Shown: positions 35,214-45,988, counted from the stretch's first letter. The stretch is DNA of 64,000 nucleotides from Winogradskyella thalassocola (GCF_900099995.1 NZ_FNCZ01000003.1:1-64000); one strand, 5' to 3'. The notes: generated from the sequence alone by a model not told the origin. Numbers and translations are program-made.

Positions 35214-37712
35214 TTATCCTTCAAAATCCATGTCGTCACCGCCGTTTCCTGGGCGATTTGAGCGCTCACGTTTATTTAACTGCTGATTAAATCTATAAAT
35301 AAATGATAGATTAACTTGGCGTTGTCTCCACTGGAATTCACCATCACGTCTAAAGAAATCTGTAGTCGTTACACTTTGGTATTTTCTAGAGTTTAATAAA
35401 TCTCTAACGTTTAATGATATTGTAGCTTTGTTATTAAGGATCTCTTTACTAAAGGCTAAATCTAGAGAAAATATACCTTCTGTCTCTGATTGTGCATCTT
35501 GTCTTGGGCCTCTGTAAAAAGCACTAGTTTGCCAATCTATCGCTAATGGTAAAGTAACCTTAGAGCTAAAGCGCGCAAACCAACTTGTGTTTTTTGCACT
35601 GTAATCTATACCATTAAAATCACCTTCTGTTTCAAACTGAAAGAAATTGAAACTAGAATTTAATCGCAACCATTTTGCTGGGTTGTACATAAGGCCTAAT
35701 TCAGCTCCTGTACGCTTATTTGTAGAAAGGTTAATTGGAATTGTTCTAATGATATCAATACCATCTGTAGTTTGCTCTTCTGTATTTTCCTGAATACGTT
35801 CAAAAGCATCAGTTTCATGTTGGTAATAAATAGAACTTGTCACTGTGAATTTTTCCCAACGCTTTAAGTACCCTAAATCGAATGTGCTCGAAAATGCAGG
35901 ATCTAAATCTGGGTTTCCTTGCCATATGTTTGTTCTACTAGATCGTGATGGAAATGGGTTAATATATCGACCACGTGGACGGTTTATTCTTCTATTAAAA
36001 CCTAGTGTTACACTTTCTTCAACATCAGAATCCTTATTCGAAAGATTATAAATAAGGTTAACCGTTGGAAATAAGCCTAAATAATTTTTTTCAAAATTCA
36101 GTTCTCCACTTGTGTCGCCTGAATCAACTTCACCTTTTAATTGTGTGTTTTCTAATCTCAGTCCTAATAAAAATGAAAACTGACCAAATTTTGTACCGTA
36201 CTGCGTGTAAAGTGCATTTACATTTTCGGTATAATCAAATATATTAGAAATGCCATCATTTCGTTCTAAATCTCCTGTTACTAAGTTTTCTTGGTCTAGC
36301 TGATAATCAGTATTGGTATTTTTAAAATTACCACGATATCCAGCTTCAAAACGAGAATCTGCACCAAGAGGTAAAACATAATCAGCTTGAAGTAAATATT
36401 CCTTTTGCTTTTCATCTGTAAACTCTTGTTCTATTTGAAAAGGTGAAGGATCTGTTTGATTTGTGCTTACATAATTTTCATTTAAATATGTATAACCATC
36501 TTCAGCGTCATTTTCAAATTGAAAATCTGCAGTTAATTTATGATCGCTATCGTCTCCAAAACGTTTTACATAATTCAATGCAATTTGATAACTATTACTT
36601 TTTTCTGTTTCTTTTTCTCTACGACGTGTTTCTTCGATAAGAACGTTACTATCATTAAAACGCTCACTTTTATTTATAGATACGTCGGCATCAGTACCAA
36701 AATTGTAGAAAAAACTACCTGTAAGTGAGGACGATTCATTTAGAAAGTACTCCATGCCAATATTAGAGTTGTAGTTTCTATTCAGTCTATCTACATCTTG
36801 TTTTTCGTGAATGTTTCGGTATTGAGGTGTTACAATGTCACCATCAACAGTGCGGTCAAAATATTCAACATCGGTATCACTTAAGCGTGGTGCGTCGGAA
36901 TATCTCCATCCAAAATTTGAGAATAAGTTATATTTTTCTGTACGGTAATTTAGTGTGGCAGATACACCTACATTGTCTGGATTTCCGACAGTTAAATTAA
37001 CAGATCCATTGAATCCTAACGTTTCTTTTTGTCTTAATATAATATTTAAGATTCCGGCTGTACCTTCAGCATCGTATCTTGCAGATGGTGACGTAATCAC
37101 TTCGACACGCTCAATCGCTTCTGCTGGTAATTGACTTAAGATGTTGCTATCTCCAAAACCAGCCATAGCAGAAGGTTTTCCGTTTATTAAAATACGAACG
37201 TTTTCATTACCTCTAAGGCTAATGGCTCCTTCAACATCTACAGCAACAGACGGTACATTGTTAAGCGCATCGCTTACAGTACCACCAGCGGTTGTTAAAT
37301 CTTTTCCGATGTTGTAAACTTTCTTGTCTAATTTTATTTCTACCGTAGTTCGCTCTGCAACGACCATAACTTCATCTAAAGTGTCGACGTCTAAGGCTAA
37401 ACTAATAGTGCCTAAATTGGTGTCTTTAGTAATGTTTTGTTCCGGGAAACTTTTTGTTTTATACGATATATACTCTACAGATATAATGTAAGCTCCTTCT
37501 GGAACTTCTACCTTAAATTTTCCTTTTGTATCGGTAATACCACCAGTAATAATTTTATTATCTGCCTTTGTTTTAATAACAACTGTAGCATATTCTAAAG
37601 GAATGTTAGTGTCTTCTTCAATAACGGTACCTTCAATTTTAAACTCTTTTTGAGCAAAGGAAAAGGTGAATGAAAAGATAAGGAATAGTGTAGTTAAGGT
37701 GTGTAGTTTCAT
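35214..37712 (-). CDS. TonB-dependent receptor-like outer membrane protein (OMP_b-brl_3)
   Basis: An 832-residue protein: signal peptide (1-20), carboxypeptidase-regulatory-like beta domain (about 22-110, IEGTVIEEDTNIPLEYATV), plug domain (about 125-225, GGTVSDALNNVPSVAVD and RNGE-type ISLRGNENVRILINGKP), then a large 22-strand-type barrel ending with an aromatic strand and a disordered arginine-rich C-terminus. It belongs to the OMP_b-brl_3 family of SusC/TonB-like receptors for unknown ligands; no SusD partner is adjacent. Single gene. Confidence 0.88.
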   Translation of the reverse strand: MKLHTLTTLFLIFSFTFSFAQKEFKIEGTVIEEDTNIPLEYATVVIKTKADNKIITGGITDTKGKFKVEVPEGAYIISVEYISYKTKSFPEQNITKDTNLGTISLALDVDTLDEVMVVAERTTVEIKLDKKVYNIGKDLTTAGGTVSDALNNVPSVAVDVEGAISLRGNENVRILINGKPSAMAGFGDSNILSQLPAEAIERVEVITSPSARYDAEGTAGILNIILRQKETLGFNGSVNLTVGNPDNVGVSATLNYRTEKYNLFSNFGWRYSDAPRLSDTDVEYFDRTVDGDIVTPQYRNIHEKQDVDRLNRNYNSNIGMEYFLNESSSLTGSFFYNFGTDADVSINKSERFNDSNVLIEETRRREKETEKSNSYQIALNYVKRFGDDSDHKLTADFQFENDAEDGYTYLNENYVSTNQTDPSPFQIEQEFTDEKQKEYLLQADYVLPLGADSRFEAGYRGNFKNTNTDYQLDQENLVTGDLERNDGISNIFDYTENVNALYTQYGTKFGQFSFLLGLRLENTQLKGEVDSGDTSGELNFEKNYLGLFPTVNLIYNLSNKDSDVEESVTLGFNRRINRPRGRYINPFPSRSSRTNIWQGNPDLDPAFSSTFDLGYLKRWEKFTVTSSIYYQHETDAFERIQENTEEQTTDGIDIIRTIPINLSTNKRTGAELGLMYNPAKWLRLNSSFNFFQFETEGDFNGIDYSAKNTSWFARFSSKVTLPLAIDWQTSAFYRGPRQDAQSETEGIFSLDLAFSKEILNNKATISLNVRDLLNSRKYQSVTTTDFFRRDGEFQWRQRQVNLSFIYRFNQQLNKRERSNRPGNGGDDMDFEG

Positions 37713-37836
37713 CGCAATGAGTTAGTATTTGATGCATTGATTAAATGCAAAAATACATTTCATTGTTTTATATTTGGTTAATCTTATGTTAAAGAGAAAT
37801 AGGGCCAGAATTTATTTAAAGTTGTCTAAAAACCCT

Positions 37837-38307
37837 TTAGTCTTTGTTGTTTTTACGTTTATCTTTCTTACGCTTTTTCTTCTTCTTTTTTACGACTTCT
37901 TTTTCATTAAAATCACCTTTAATCAGTTCTCTTATTTTACCCATATCAGCTTCAGAAATGAGCTCCTTTAATTCTAAAAAGTGAGAGTCTTCTAAATTTT
38001 TTATAGCAGTATCACGATCTAGATGATGCTCAAATCTAGTTTTTAGTAATGCTATTTTCTTTTCAAGAAAACTGTTTATATTTAGTTTAATGATTTGCTT
38101 TTGAAAATCATCTGCTTCTAGAGTCGTTAAGAAATTGGCAATATATTCTTCTTTTCGTTCTTCAGCTTCGCGTTCGTATTTTGCAATTTCTTGCTCCGTA
38201 GGTTCTCTATTGCTTTGAGGAATATTGTTCTGGCTACCTCCTCGCATTTGAGCGTTAATATTTAAGCTTAAGAGAATGATGAAAACTAGTAAAACTGTCT
38301 TTTTCAT
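37837..38307 (-). CDS. Secreted basic-tailed protein of unknown function
   Basis: The 156-residue product has a signal peptide (1-20, ending NINAQ), a charged helical body (about 35-125) with KYEREAEERKEEYIANFLTTLEADDFQKQ and LKTRFEHHLDRDTAIKNLED, and a polylysine/arginine C-terminus from about 135. It resembles small flavobacterial periplasmic proteins with a Spy/CpxP-like two-helix arrangement; this is only a resemblance. It is single-gene, near the receptor gene. Confidence 0.7.
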   Translation of the reverse strand: MKKTVLLVFIILLSLNINAQMRGGSQNNIPQSNREPTEQEIAKYEREAEERKEEYIANFLTTLEADDFQKQIIKLNINSFLEKKIALLKTRFEHHLDRDTAIKNLEDSHFLELKELISEADMGKIRELIKGDFNEKEVVKKKKKKRKKDKRKNNKD

Positions 38308-38404
38308 GTGTTTGTGTTTATTGTTTTATGGTCACATGCTGTTCGCTTTAAATCATTTTCTTAGTTGATAAAAATTTGAACATGCTCGTTTCATGTTGGT
38401 AAAG

Positions 38405-38746
38405 TTATATAATGTCTTTGATTGCTTCTGGTGGTCTGCCAATTACAGCCTTATCTCCATTAATTACAATCGGACGTTCTATGAGTTTTGGATGATTAAC
38501 CATAGCTGCAATAATTTCATTATCAGAAAGGGATTTTCCTTTGAATTCCGATTTCCAAATAGCTTCGTTTTTTCGGATTAAATCTATAGGTTCTATACCC
38601 AATTTTATAATCACGTCTTGTAGTTCTACAGATGTTAAATCTTCTTCTAGGTATTTTATAATTTCAAATGCTTTACCGGATTCTTCTAATATAGAAAGGC
38701 CTTGTCTCGATTTGGAACATCGTGGGTTGTGGTATATTTCAATCAT
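38405..38746 (-). CDS. arsC: ArsC-like thioredoxin-fold reductase
   Basis: A 113-residue protein of the ArsC/Spx/YffB family: the active-site cysteine is in HNPRCSKSRQGL near residue 9, with IGRPPEAI near the C-terminus as in glutaredoxin-dependent arsenate reductases. Family members reduce arsenate or act as redox adaptors. No arsenical transporter or ArsR gene lies nearby, so arsenate reduction is likely from homology but unproven. It is 32 bp downstream of prfB on the same strand and may share its transcript. Confidence 0.85.
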   Translation of the reverse strand: MIEIYHNPRCSKSRQGLSILEESGKAFEIIKYLEEDLTSVELQDVIIKLGIEPIDLIRKNEAIWKSEFKGKSLSDNEIIAAMVNHPKLIERPIVINGDKAVIGRPPEAIKDII

Positions 38747-38778
38747 TTTATGCAGATTTTATTTTAGTAACTATAATA

Positions 38779-39889
38779 TTACAATTTTAATGCCGAATCT
38801 TCTTTTTGTCCCATCATCATTAAGTATGCTTTTAAAAACGGTTCAATAGCACCATCCATAACAGCGTCAACATTTCCTGTTTCGTGAGCAGAACGTACAT
38901 CTTTAACTAGCTTATAAGGATGCATTACGTAATTTCTGATTTGACTTCCCCATTCAATTTTCATTTTTCCAGCTTCAATATCATCACGCTGTGCCATTTG
39001 TTTTTGTAACTCAATTTCGTACAATTGAGACTTCAACATTTGCATTGCTCTATTTCGGTTATCGTGCTGAGAACGTGTTTCTGAACATTGAATTTGAATT
39101 CCAGAAGGTTTATGTAAAAGCTGAACTTTTGTTTCAACTTTGTTTACATTTTGTCCACCAGCTCCGCTAGATCTGGCTGTTGTGATTTCAATGTCAGATG
39201 GATTAATATCTATTTCAATAGTATCATCAACCAATGGGTAAACATATACTGAAGCAAAACTCGTGTGGCGTTTGGCGTTGCTATCAAAAGGAGAAATACG
39301 TACCAAACGATGGACGCCGTTCTCGCCTTTAAGCCAACCGAAAGCAAAATCGCCTTCAATTTCTAAAGTTACAGTTTTTATCCCAGCAACATCTCCTTCT
39401 TGCATGTTAAGCTCTCTAACTTTATAACCGCTTTTTTCGGCATACATAAGATACATACGCATTAACATGTTTGCCCAATCACAAGATTCTGTTCCGCCGG
39501 CACCAGCTGTAATTTGCAATACAGCACTTAAACTGTCACCTTCTTCAGAAAGCATGTTTTTGAATTCTAATTTTTCAATCGCATTAACTGCCGTTTCAAA
39601 ACGTTCTTCAACATTTTCCATCGGAGCTTCGTCTTCCTTGTAGAATTCGTAAATAACTTCTAAGTCTTCAAAAAGTGATTTGGCGTCGTTATAGTCGTTA
39701 ACCCAACTCTTTTTCTCACGAATAGATTTCATAATCAATTCGGCAGCTTTGGAGTCATTCCAAAAATTAGGGTCAAAAGTTTGCTCTTCTTCGTTAGCGA
39801 TTTCTATGAGCTTAGCATCTAAGTCAAAGATATTGTCTAAGTACGTCTAGACGGGAATTGAGATCTTTTATTTGATCTGATGTTATCAT
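38779..39889 (-). CDS. prfB: Peptide chain release factor 2, with programmed +1 frameshift
   Basis: RF2 recognises UGA/UAA and triggers peptide release. The ATG at 39889 opens a 21-codon frame ending in CTT TGA C (TGA at 39826-39824), the classical prfB frameshift signal; shifting +1 onto GAC continues in frame to 38779, giving 369 residues, the normal RF2 length. The C-terminal part has SPF (RISPFDSNA) for stop recognition and GGQ in [13 protein letters not shown]. An internal ATG at 39738 would give a truncated protein. No purine-rich Shine-Dalgarno-like element sits upstream of the shift site, unlike in E. coli. Confidence 0.95.
39824..39829 (-). promoter_or_regulatory. RF2 autoregulatory frameshift site (CTT TGA C)
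   Basis: On the minus strand ...CAA TAT CTT TGA CTT AGA...: codon CTT, in-frame stop TGA, next base C. Low RF2 slows termination and favours slippage to CTT GAC. The preceding sequence AGACAATAT has no AGGGGG-like element. Confidence 0.93.
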
Positions 39890-39992
39890 AGTGTAAGATA
39901 ATTTTATACAAATATAAGGCGCGTTAATAAAGTGCCATAATTTTGAATCGGTTTTTTGGAAATTCCGTAGTTTTATGACTCAATACTTTATT

Positions 39993-42395
39993 ATGAAAAA
40001 ATTATACGTTCTGTTTGGATTCTTTTTGATCTGCTCTCAATTTCAAGCTCAAATTTTAGACAAGAAAGATCTAAAAACCTACGAAGGCTACTTCGACTTT
40101 TATTATGAAGAAAGTACCGATAAAATCTATCTTAAAGTTAAGAAATTGAATAATCAATTTTTATACGTGAATTCTTTAGCGTCAGGAATTGGAAGCAACG
40201 ACATCGGTTTAGATAGAGGTCAGTTAGGAACTGAGCGTGTTGTCTATTTTGAAAAAGCGGGAAACAAATTATTACTCATTCAACCCAATTTAAAATACCG
40301 AGCAAACACTAAAAACACTTTAGAAAAGAAGAGTATCCAACAGGCTTTTGCAAAGTCCGTATTATTTGGGTTTAAAATTATGTCTGAAAAAGACGATGTA
40401 TACGTCATTGATTTTACTCCGTTTTTAATGGAGGATACCCATGGTGTAGCCCATCGTTTAAAAAAGATGAAAGAAGGAACTTATAAATTAGATGCTTCAA
40501 AAAGCGCTTTATCCTTAGAGCGCACAAAAGCGTTTCCTAAGAATGTAGAGTTTGAAGCTTTACTGACTTTTAAAGGTGAACCAACGGGTAAGAATTTAAG
40601 AAGTGTAACGCCAACGGCTTCTTTAGTGAGTGTTGTTCAACATCATTCGTTTATTAAGTTGCCAGATAGCAACTATAAACCAAGAGTTTTTGATACGCGT
40701 AGTGGAGCGATTTCGATGTCTTATATGGATTATGCTGCACCTATTGAAGAGGATATCACTAAACGATTTATTATTAGACATCGTTTGGAAAAGAAAAACC
40801 CGAGGTCTAAAATGAGTGAGGCTAAAGCCCCAATTATCTATTATTTGGATCCAGGAACACCAGAACCTGTGCGTTCTGCTTTATTAGATGGAGCGAAATG
40901 GTGGAATGAAGCTTATGAAGCCATTGGATTTAAAGACGCATTTCAGGTGAAAATACTGCCAAAAGATGCAGATCCTATGGATTGTAGATATAATGTGATT
41001 CAGTGGGTACATCGCAGTACAAGAGGTTGGAGCTATGGTGCTAGTGTTGTGGATCCTAGAACGGGTGAAATTATTAAAGGGCATGTGAGTTTAGGTAGCT
41101 TACGTATTCGTCAAGATTTTCTCATTGCGCAAGCTTTAATGAATAAGCCGTTTGCAGAACGTGATGATAATTACCAGCCTATGTTAGATATGGCTTTAGC
41201 TAGAATTAGACAATTAAGTGCCCACGAAGTCGGACATACTATTGGGTTTGCTCATAATTTTGCCGCAAGTACAAATAACAGAGCATCGGTTATGGATTAT
41301 CCACATCCTCAGGTTACTTTAAAAGATGGTGAAATTGATTTTAGTAATGCCTATGCCACAGGAATTGGTGATTGGGATAAAGTCACCGTCGCTTATAGTT
41401 ATTCTGAATTTGATAAAAAGACGAATGAGGAAGATGCCTTACATGGCATATTGAAAAAAGCACAAAATGATGGTTTACGTTTTATTACCGATTCTGATGC
41501 GAGAGCAGCTGGCGGAGCACATGCTTTGGCACATTTGTGGGATAATGGAAAAACACCAACGGAAGAGTTGAATGCTGTTTTAGACTTACGAAAACAAGCC
41601 ATTGCTAATTTTTCTGAAGATAATATTAAAGCTTATCAACCTTATTCAGTTTTAGAAGATGTATTTGTGCCTCTTTATTTTTACCATCGTTTTCAGGTAG
41701 AAGCAGCGACAAAGGTTATTGGAGGCTTAGATTATAATTATGCCGTTAAAGGAGATGAACAGTTACGATCTAAATCTGTTAGTGCATCTACACAAAAGGA
41801 AACTTTAACTGCTGTTTTAAAAACTTTGGAGGCATCAACTTTAGCGATACCAAAAGATAAGTTAGACTTGTTTCCGCCTAGAGCTTTCGGTTATAAAAGT
41901 TCGCGAGAATCTTTTAAAGGCAAAACAGGAGTCGCGTTTGATCCTTTAAGTGCTGCAAATACGGCAAGTGATATGACATTGAAATTTTTATTGCATCCGC
42001 AACGTGCTAATCGTTTAATTTTGCAGAAAAGTTTAGATGAAAATCAATTGAGTTTACAAGACGTTATAGATGACCTTTTAAAAGCGTCCTTTGAGAAAAC
42101 ACATACAGATTCATATCTAACGGAAATACAATATCAAATCAATGTCAATGTTTTAAAATATCTTATGAATTTAGCAACAAATGAAGAAAGCTATTTTCAG
42201 ACTAAAGCGATTGCCAATAAAACGATATCTGACCTTCTAAGACAATCTTTGAATCTTGAAGCGATGCATATGCAATACGGAATTATGATTAAAGAATTTT
42301 ACGAGCATCGAGAAAAATTCAAATTAGAAAGTTCACCTAAAATACCAGATGGTTCACCAATAGGTAGCGATATTTGTAATTACAATTCAAATTGA
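39993..42395 (+). CDS. Secreted zinc-dependent metalloprotease (DUF5117/DUF4953 type), second copy
   Basis: The open frame starts at 39975 but the ATG at 39993 begins a good signal peptide (MKKLYVLFGFFLICSQFQAQ), so I use it: 800 residues. DUF5117 spans about 60-330 and the zincin domain carries H411 in AHEVGHTIGFAH, complete HExxHxxGxxH. It is a paralogue of the protein at 32546-35134 (shared WWNEA/WNKAFE region and the same domain order), with an extended C-terminal half. Export to the periplasm or outer membrane is expected; substrate unknown. Confidence 0.88.
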   Translation: MKKLYVLFGFFLICSQFQAQILDKKDLKTYEGYFDFYYEESTDKIYLKVKKLNNQFLYVNSLASGIGSNDIGLDRGQLGTERVVYFEKAGNKLLLIQPNLKYRANTKNTLEKKSIQQAFAKSVLFGFKIMSEKDDVYVIDFTPFLMEDTHGVAHRLKKMKEGTYKLDASKSALSLERTKAFPKNVEFEALLTFKGEPTGKNLRSVTPTASLVSVVQHHSFIKLPDSNYKPRVFDTRSGAISMSYMDYAAPIEEDITKRFIIRHRLEKKNPRSKMSEAKAPIIYYLDPGTPEPVRSALLDGAKWWNEAYEAIGFKDAFQVKILPKDADPMDCRYNVIQWVHRSTRGWSYGASVVDPRTGEIIKGHVSLGSLRIRQDFLIAQALMNKPFAERDDNYQPMLDMALARIRQLSAHEVGHTIGFAHNFAASTNNRASVMDYPHPQVTLKDGEIDFSNAYATGIGDWDKVTVAYSYSEFDKKTNEEDALHGILKKAQNDGLRFITDSDARAAGGAHALAHLWDNGKTPTEELNAVLDLRKQAIANFSEDNIKAYQPYSVLEDVFVPLYFYHRFQVEAATKVIGGLDYNYAVKGDEQLRSKSVSASTQKETLTAVLKTLEASTLAIPKDKLDLFPPRAFGYKSSRESFKGKTGVAFDPLSAANTASDMTLKFLLHPQRANRLILQKSLDENQLSLQDVIDDLLKASFEKTHTDSYLTEIQYQINVNVLKYLMNLATNEESYFQTKAIANKTISDLLRQSLNLEAMHMQYGIMIKEFYEHREKFKLESSPKIPDGSPIGSDICNYNSN

Positions 42396-42503
42396 ACTCT
42401 ATGTTGGTCGAATCTTTCGGCTACGCTCAAGGTAAATTAAAGTCAAAACCTATTAAAAAAAATTGTTTAACTAAAAAAAATCCCATTTTCATGGGAAATA
42501 TAT

Positions 42504-43520
42504 ATGATTATAGATTTAAGAAGTGATACCGTTACAAAACCATCAAAAGGCATGTTAGATGCTATGATGTCTGCCCAAGTTGGCGATGATGTTTTTAGAG
42601 AAGATCCTACAGTTAATGAATTAGAAGAACGTTTAGCAAAATTATTTGGCAAACAAAAAGCATTATTTTTTCCATCAGGAAGTATGGCGAATCAGATTGC
42701 TATAAAGTTGCATACCAATCCAGGAGAACAAGTTATTTGTGATAAATACGCTCATATTTATAATTATGAAGTTGGAGGAGTGGCTTTTCATAGTGGAGCG
42801 TCTTGTAAACTCATTGATGGTGATCGCGGTATGTTTACGGCAGAACACGTAAAAGAAGCTATTAATCCTTCAGAATATTATTACAGTCAAACCAGTTTAG
42901 TTGAGGTAGAAAACACAACCAATAAAGGTGGAGGAGCGTGTTGGGATTTTGAGGAATTAGAAAACATTAAAAAGGTCTGTAAAACTAATAACCTAGGGTT
43001 TCATTTAGATGGTGCACGCTTATGGAATGCTATGGTTGCTAAAAACGAAACGACGATGCAATATGGTCAGCTTTTCGATACGGTTTCAGTTTGTTTAAGT
43101 AAAGGCTTAGGTTGTCCGGTCGGTTCTGTGTTGATAGGTGATGCCGAGATTATGAAAAAATCCTTGAGTTTAAGAAAGCTTTTTGGAGGTAATATGCGAC
43201 AAGTTGGTTATTTGGCTGCTGCAGGTTTGTATGCTTTAGATAATAATATTGAACGACTTGCAGACGATCATAAAAGAGCAAAAGAAATAGGAGCGGAGTT
43301 ATCTAAATTATCCATAATTAGAAAAGTAGAACCTATTGAAACCAATATTGTCATTTTCGAATTAAATGATGGTGTGGATGAAGCACAATTCCTGAATAAC
43401 TTAAAAGAAAAGAATATTCATATTATAGGAATGGGAAGTAATAAACTTAGAATGGTCACACATTTGGATTATACAGACCAAATGCATGACAAACTTTTAA
43501 GTGAGCTAAAATCTATTTAA
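42504..43520 (+). CDS. ltaE: Low-specificity threonine aldolase (GLY1/LtaE family)
   Basis: A 338-residue PLP enzyme of fold type I that cleaves threonine to glycine and acetaldehyde. Seen: N-terminal [25 protein letters not shown] near residue 30, [10 protein letters not shown] near 167, and the PLP lysine in [13 protein letters not shown] near 198. Length is normal. It overlaps the convergent YbaB gene by 8 nt at its 3' end. Acetaldehyde made here could feed the dehydrogenase at 27377. Confidence 0.9.
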   Translation: MIIDLRSDTVTKPSKGMLDAMMSAQVGDDVFREDPTVNELEERLAKLFGKQKALFFPSGSMANQIAIKLHTNPGEQVICDKYAHIYNYEVGGVAFHSGASCKLIDGDRGMFTAEHVKEAINPSEYYYSQTSLVEVENTTNKGGGACWDFEELENIKKVCKTNNLGFHLDGARLWNAMVAKNETTMQYGQLFDTVSVCLSKGLGCPVGSVLIGDAEIMKKSLSLRKLFGGNMRQVGYLAAAGLYALDNNIERLADDHKRAKEIGAELSKLSIIRKVEPIETNIVIFELNDGVDEAQFLNNLKEKNIHIIGMGSNKLRMVTHLDYTDQMHDKLLSELKSI

Positions 43521-43836
43521 ACATATCCATTCCAGGAATATTTGGCATGCCTTCTTTAGCGACAGCAGCTACTTCTGTTTCGTGAACGTTGGTTGCTTTT
43601 TCAATCGCTTTGTTTAGTGTTAGGATTAAATAATCTTCTAACATGTCTTTATCTTGAAGTAATTCATCAGCAATATCAATAGATTTAATTGTTCTATTGG
43701 CTGTAATCGTTACTTTCAATTTATTGTCAGTACTCGCTTCGTCAATTAAAACGGTATGTAAGCGCTGTTTTGTTTCTTCTACTTTCTTTTGAGCATCTTT
43801 TAATTTGCCCATCATTCCCATCATATCTCCAAACAT
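43513..43836 (-). CDS. YbaB/EbfC family nucleoid-associated protein
   Basis: The 107-residue product from ATG at 43836 begins [21 protein letters not shown], the family N-terminus (the open frame goes 10 codons further up). YbaB/EbfC proteins form DNA-binding dimers that coat the nucleoid; the beta-hairpin [19 protein letters not shown] and C-terminal helix are visible. In many bacteria it sits beside dnaX and recR; here it is far from dnaX in a different position. Overlaps the convergent threonine aldolase end by 8 nt. Confidence 0.93.
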   Translation of the reverse strand: MFGDMMGMMGKLKDAQKKVEETKQRLHTVLIDEASTDNKLKVTITANRTIKSIDIADELLQDKDMLEDYLILTLNKAIEKATNVHETEVAAVAKEGMPNIPGMDMFK

Positions 43837-43910
43837 AATCTTATCTTTTAATTTATTCAGGCACAAAATTACTAAATTGCGCCTCTTTTTAGACTAAATT
43901 TTCATAACAA

Positions 43911-45974
43911 ATGATAAAAAATTCGGATATCACTCCTCCTATTGCCAAGAAAATTCCACATCAATTAGAAAAACATGGAGATGTTCGTGTTGATAATTAT
44001 TTTTGGATGAAGGACCGAGAGCATCCAGAAGTGATCGATTATCTTAATGCTGAAAACGCATATTGCGATTCTGAAATGGCACATACAAAAGATTTTCAGT
44101 CAGATTTATTTGAAGAAATGAAAGCCAGAATAAAAGAGGATGATTCGTCTGTACCTTATAAATACAATGGCTATTGGTATATCACTAAATTCGAAAAAGG
44201 AAAAGATTACCCAATTTATACACGTAAAAAAGACAGTTTAGATAATCCTGAAGAGTTGTTATTTGATTGTAACGTCATGGCTGAAGGGGAAAGTTATTTC
44301 AAATTGGCTGGTATTAGTATTAGTCCGGATAATAAATTAGTGTCTTATGGTATTGATACTACAGGACGACGTAATTATAATATCTACGTTAAAGATTTAG
44401 AAACACATGTAGTCGCTTCCGACAGAATAGAAAGTACTACAGGTTCTTCAAGTTGGGCAAATGACAATGCCACTTTGTTTTACACCAAAAAGGATGAGGT
44501 GACACTTAGAGCTTTTCAGATTTACAAACATCGCCTAGGAGATAATTCTGAAGACGAACTTGTTTTTGAAGAAGGTGATGATACGTTTGGTGCTGCGGTT
44601 TATAAATCAAAATCTAGAAAGTATATCATTATTGCATGTTATAGCACGTTAACAAATGAATATCATATTCTAGATGCGGATAATCCTGAAGGAAAATTTC
44701 AGGTTTTTCAACCAAGAATAAGAGGTTTAGAATATAGTATTTCACATTACGACAATCATTTTTATATTCTTACCAATAAGGATAAGGCAACGAATTTTAA
44801 GTTGATGAAAACGCCTGATTCTGATACAACTATAGAAAATTGGAGTGAGGTTATAGCGCATAGAAACAACGTACTACTTGAAGGCATTGATATTTTTAAA
44901 GATTACTTGGTAATTAGTGAACGCAGGAATGGTTTAAATGAAATTAGAATAAAACGTTGGGATGAAACGGAAGATTACTATTTACCTTTTGATAATGAAA
45001 CTTACACAGCATATACAGGAACCAATGTAGATTTTGAAACGGAAATATTACGTTATGGTTATAATGCCATGACAACTCCGTCATCGGTTATTGATTTTAA
45101 TATGCGCACTAAAACTAAAATTGTTCTAAAAGAACAGGAAGTTTTAGATAAGAATTTTGATAAAGACAATTACATCTCAGAACGTATTTGGGCAACTGCT
45201 GAAGATGGCACTAAAATCCCAATGTCTGTTGTATATCGTAAAGGCATTAAAAAAGATGGAACGAATCCATTATTGCAATACGCTTATGGAAGTTATGGTT
45301 CTACAATGGATCCTTATTTTTCGACGATTAGATTAAGCTTATTAGATCGTGGATTTATTTATGTCATTACCCATATTAGAGGAGGAGAATATCTAGGTCG
45401 TGATTGGTATGAGGATGGAAAGCTATTAAACAAGAAAAATACATTTTCAGATTTTATAGCCTGTTCGGTGCATTTAATAAAAGAGCGTTACACATCGTCT
45501 CAACATTTATATGCTATGGGAGGCAGTGCAGGAGGTTTGTTAATGGGAGCCATTATTAACACAGCACCAGAATTATACAACGGTATTATTGCAGCGGTAC
45601 CTTTTGTAGATGTTATTACGACGATGTTAGATGATTCTATTCCGTTAACGACTGGAGAATATGATGAATGGGGGAATCCGAACGATAAACTCTATTATGA
45701 TTATATAAAATCGTATTCGCCTTATGATAACGTAGAAGCGAAGGCGTATCCTAACATGTTGATTACAACAGGACTGCACGATTCGCAAGTGCAATATTGG
45801 GAACCAGCGAAATGGGTTGCTAAACTTAGAGATCTAAAAACAGATGCTAATAAATTATATCTCAAAACGAATATGGATGCAGGTCATGGTGGTGCTTCCG
45901 GACGTTTTGAAAGCTTAAAAGAAGATGCTGAAGAGTTTGCTTTCCTGCTTGATTTAGAAGGAATTTCAGAATAA
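43911..45974 (+). CDS. S9-family prolyl oligopeptidase, protease II (oligopeptidase B)-like
   Basis: The 687-residue serine peptidase has an N-terminal seven-blade propeller and a C-terminal alpha/beta hydrolase domain. The catalytic serine is in GGSAGGLL near residue 545, aspartate in LHDSQV near 630, and histidine in MDAGHGGASG near 665. The HWY-type active site supports oligopeptidase B rather than POP itself. No signal peptide, so probably cytoplasmic peptide turnover. It starts 74 bp after the divergent YbaB gene. Confidence 0.9.
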   Translation: MIKNSDITPPIAKKIPHQLEKHGDVRVDNYFWMKDREHPEVIDYLNAENAYCDSEMAHTKDFQSDLFEEMKARIKEDDSSVPYKYNGYWYITKFEKGKDYPIYTRKKDSLDNPEELLFDCNVMAEGESYFKLAGISISPDNKLVSYGIDTTGRRNYNIYVKDLETHVVASDRIESTTGSSSWANDNATLFYTKKDEVTLRAFQIYKHRLGDNSEDELVFEEGDDTFGAAVYKSKSRKYIIIACYSTLTNEYHILDADNPEGKFQVFQPRIRGLEYSISHYDNHFYILTNKDKATNFKLMKTPDSDTTIENWSEVIAHRNNVLLEGIDIFKDYLVISERRNGLNEIRIKRWDETEDYYLPFDNETYTAYTGTNVDFETEILRYGYNAMTTPSSVIDFNMRTKTKIVLKEQEVLDKNFDKDNYISERIWATAEDGTKIPMSVVYRKGIKKDGTNPLLQYAYGSYGSTMDPYFSTIRLSLLDRGFIYVITHIRGGEYLGRDWYEDGKLLNKKNTFSDFIACSVHLIKERYTSSQHLYAMGGSAGGLLMGAIINTAPELYNGIIAAVPFVDVITTMLDDSIPLTTGEYDEWGNPNDKLYYDYIKSYSPYDNVEAKAYPNMLITTGLHDSQVQYWEPAKWVAKLRDLKTDANKLYLKTNMDAGHGGASGRFESLKEDAEEFAFLLDLEGISE

Positions 45975-45988
45975 TTAAAAAAAAATGT

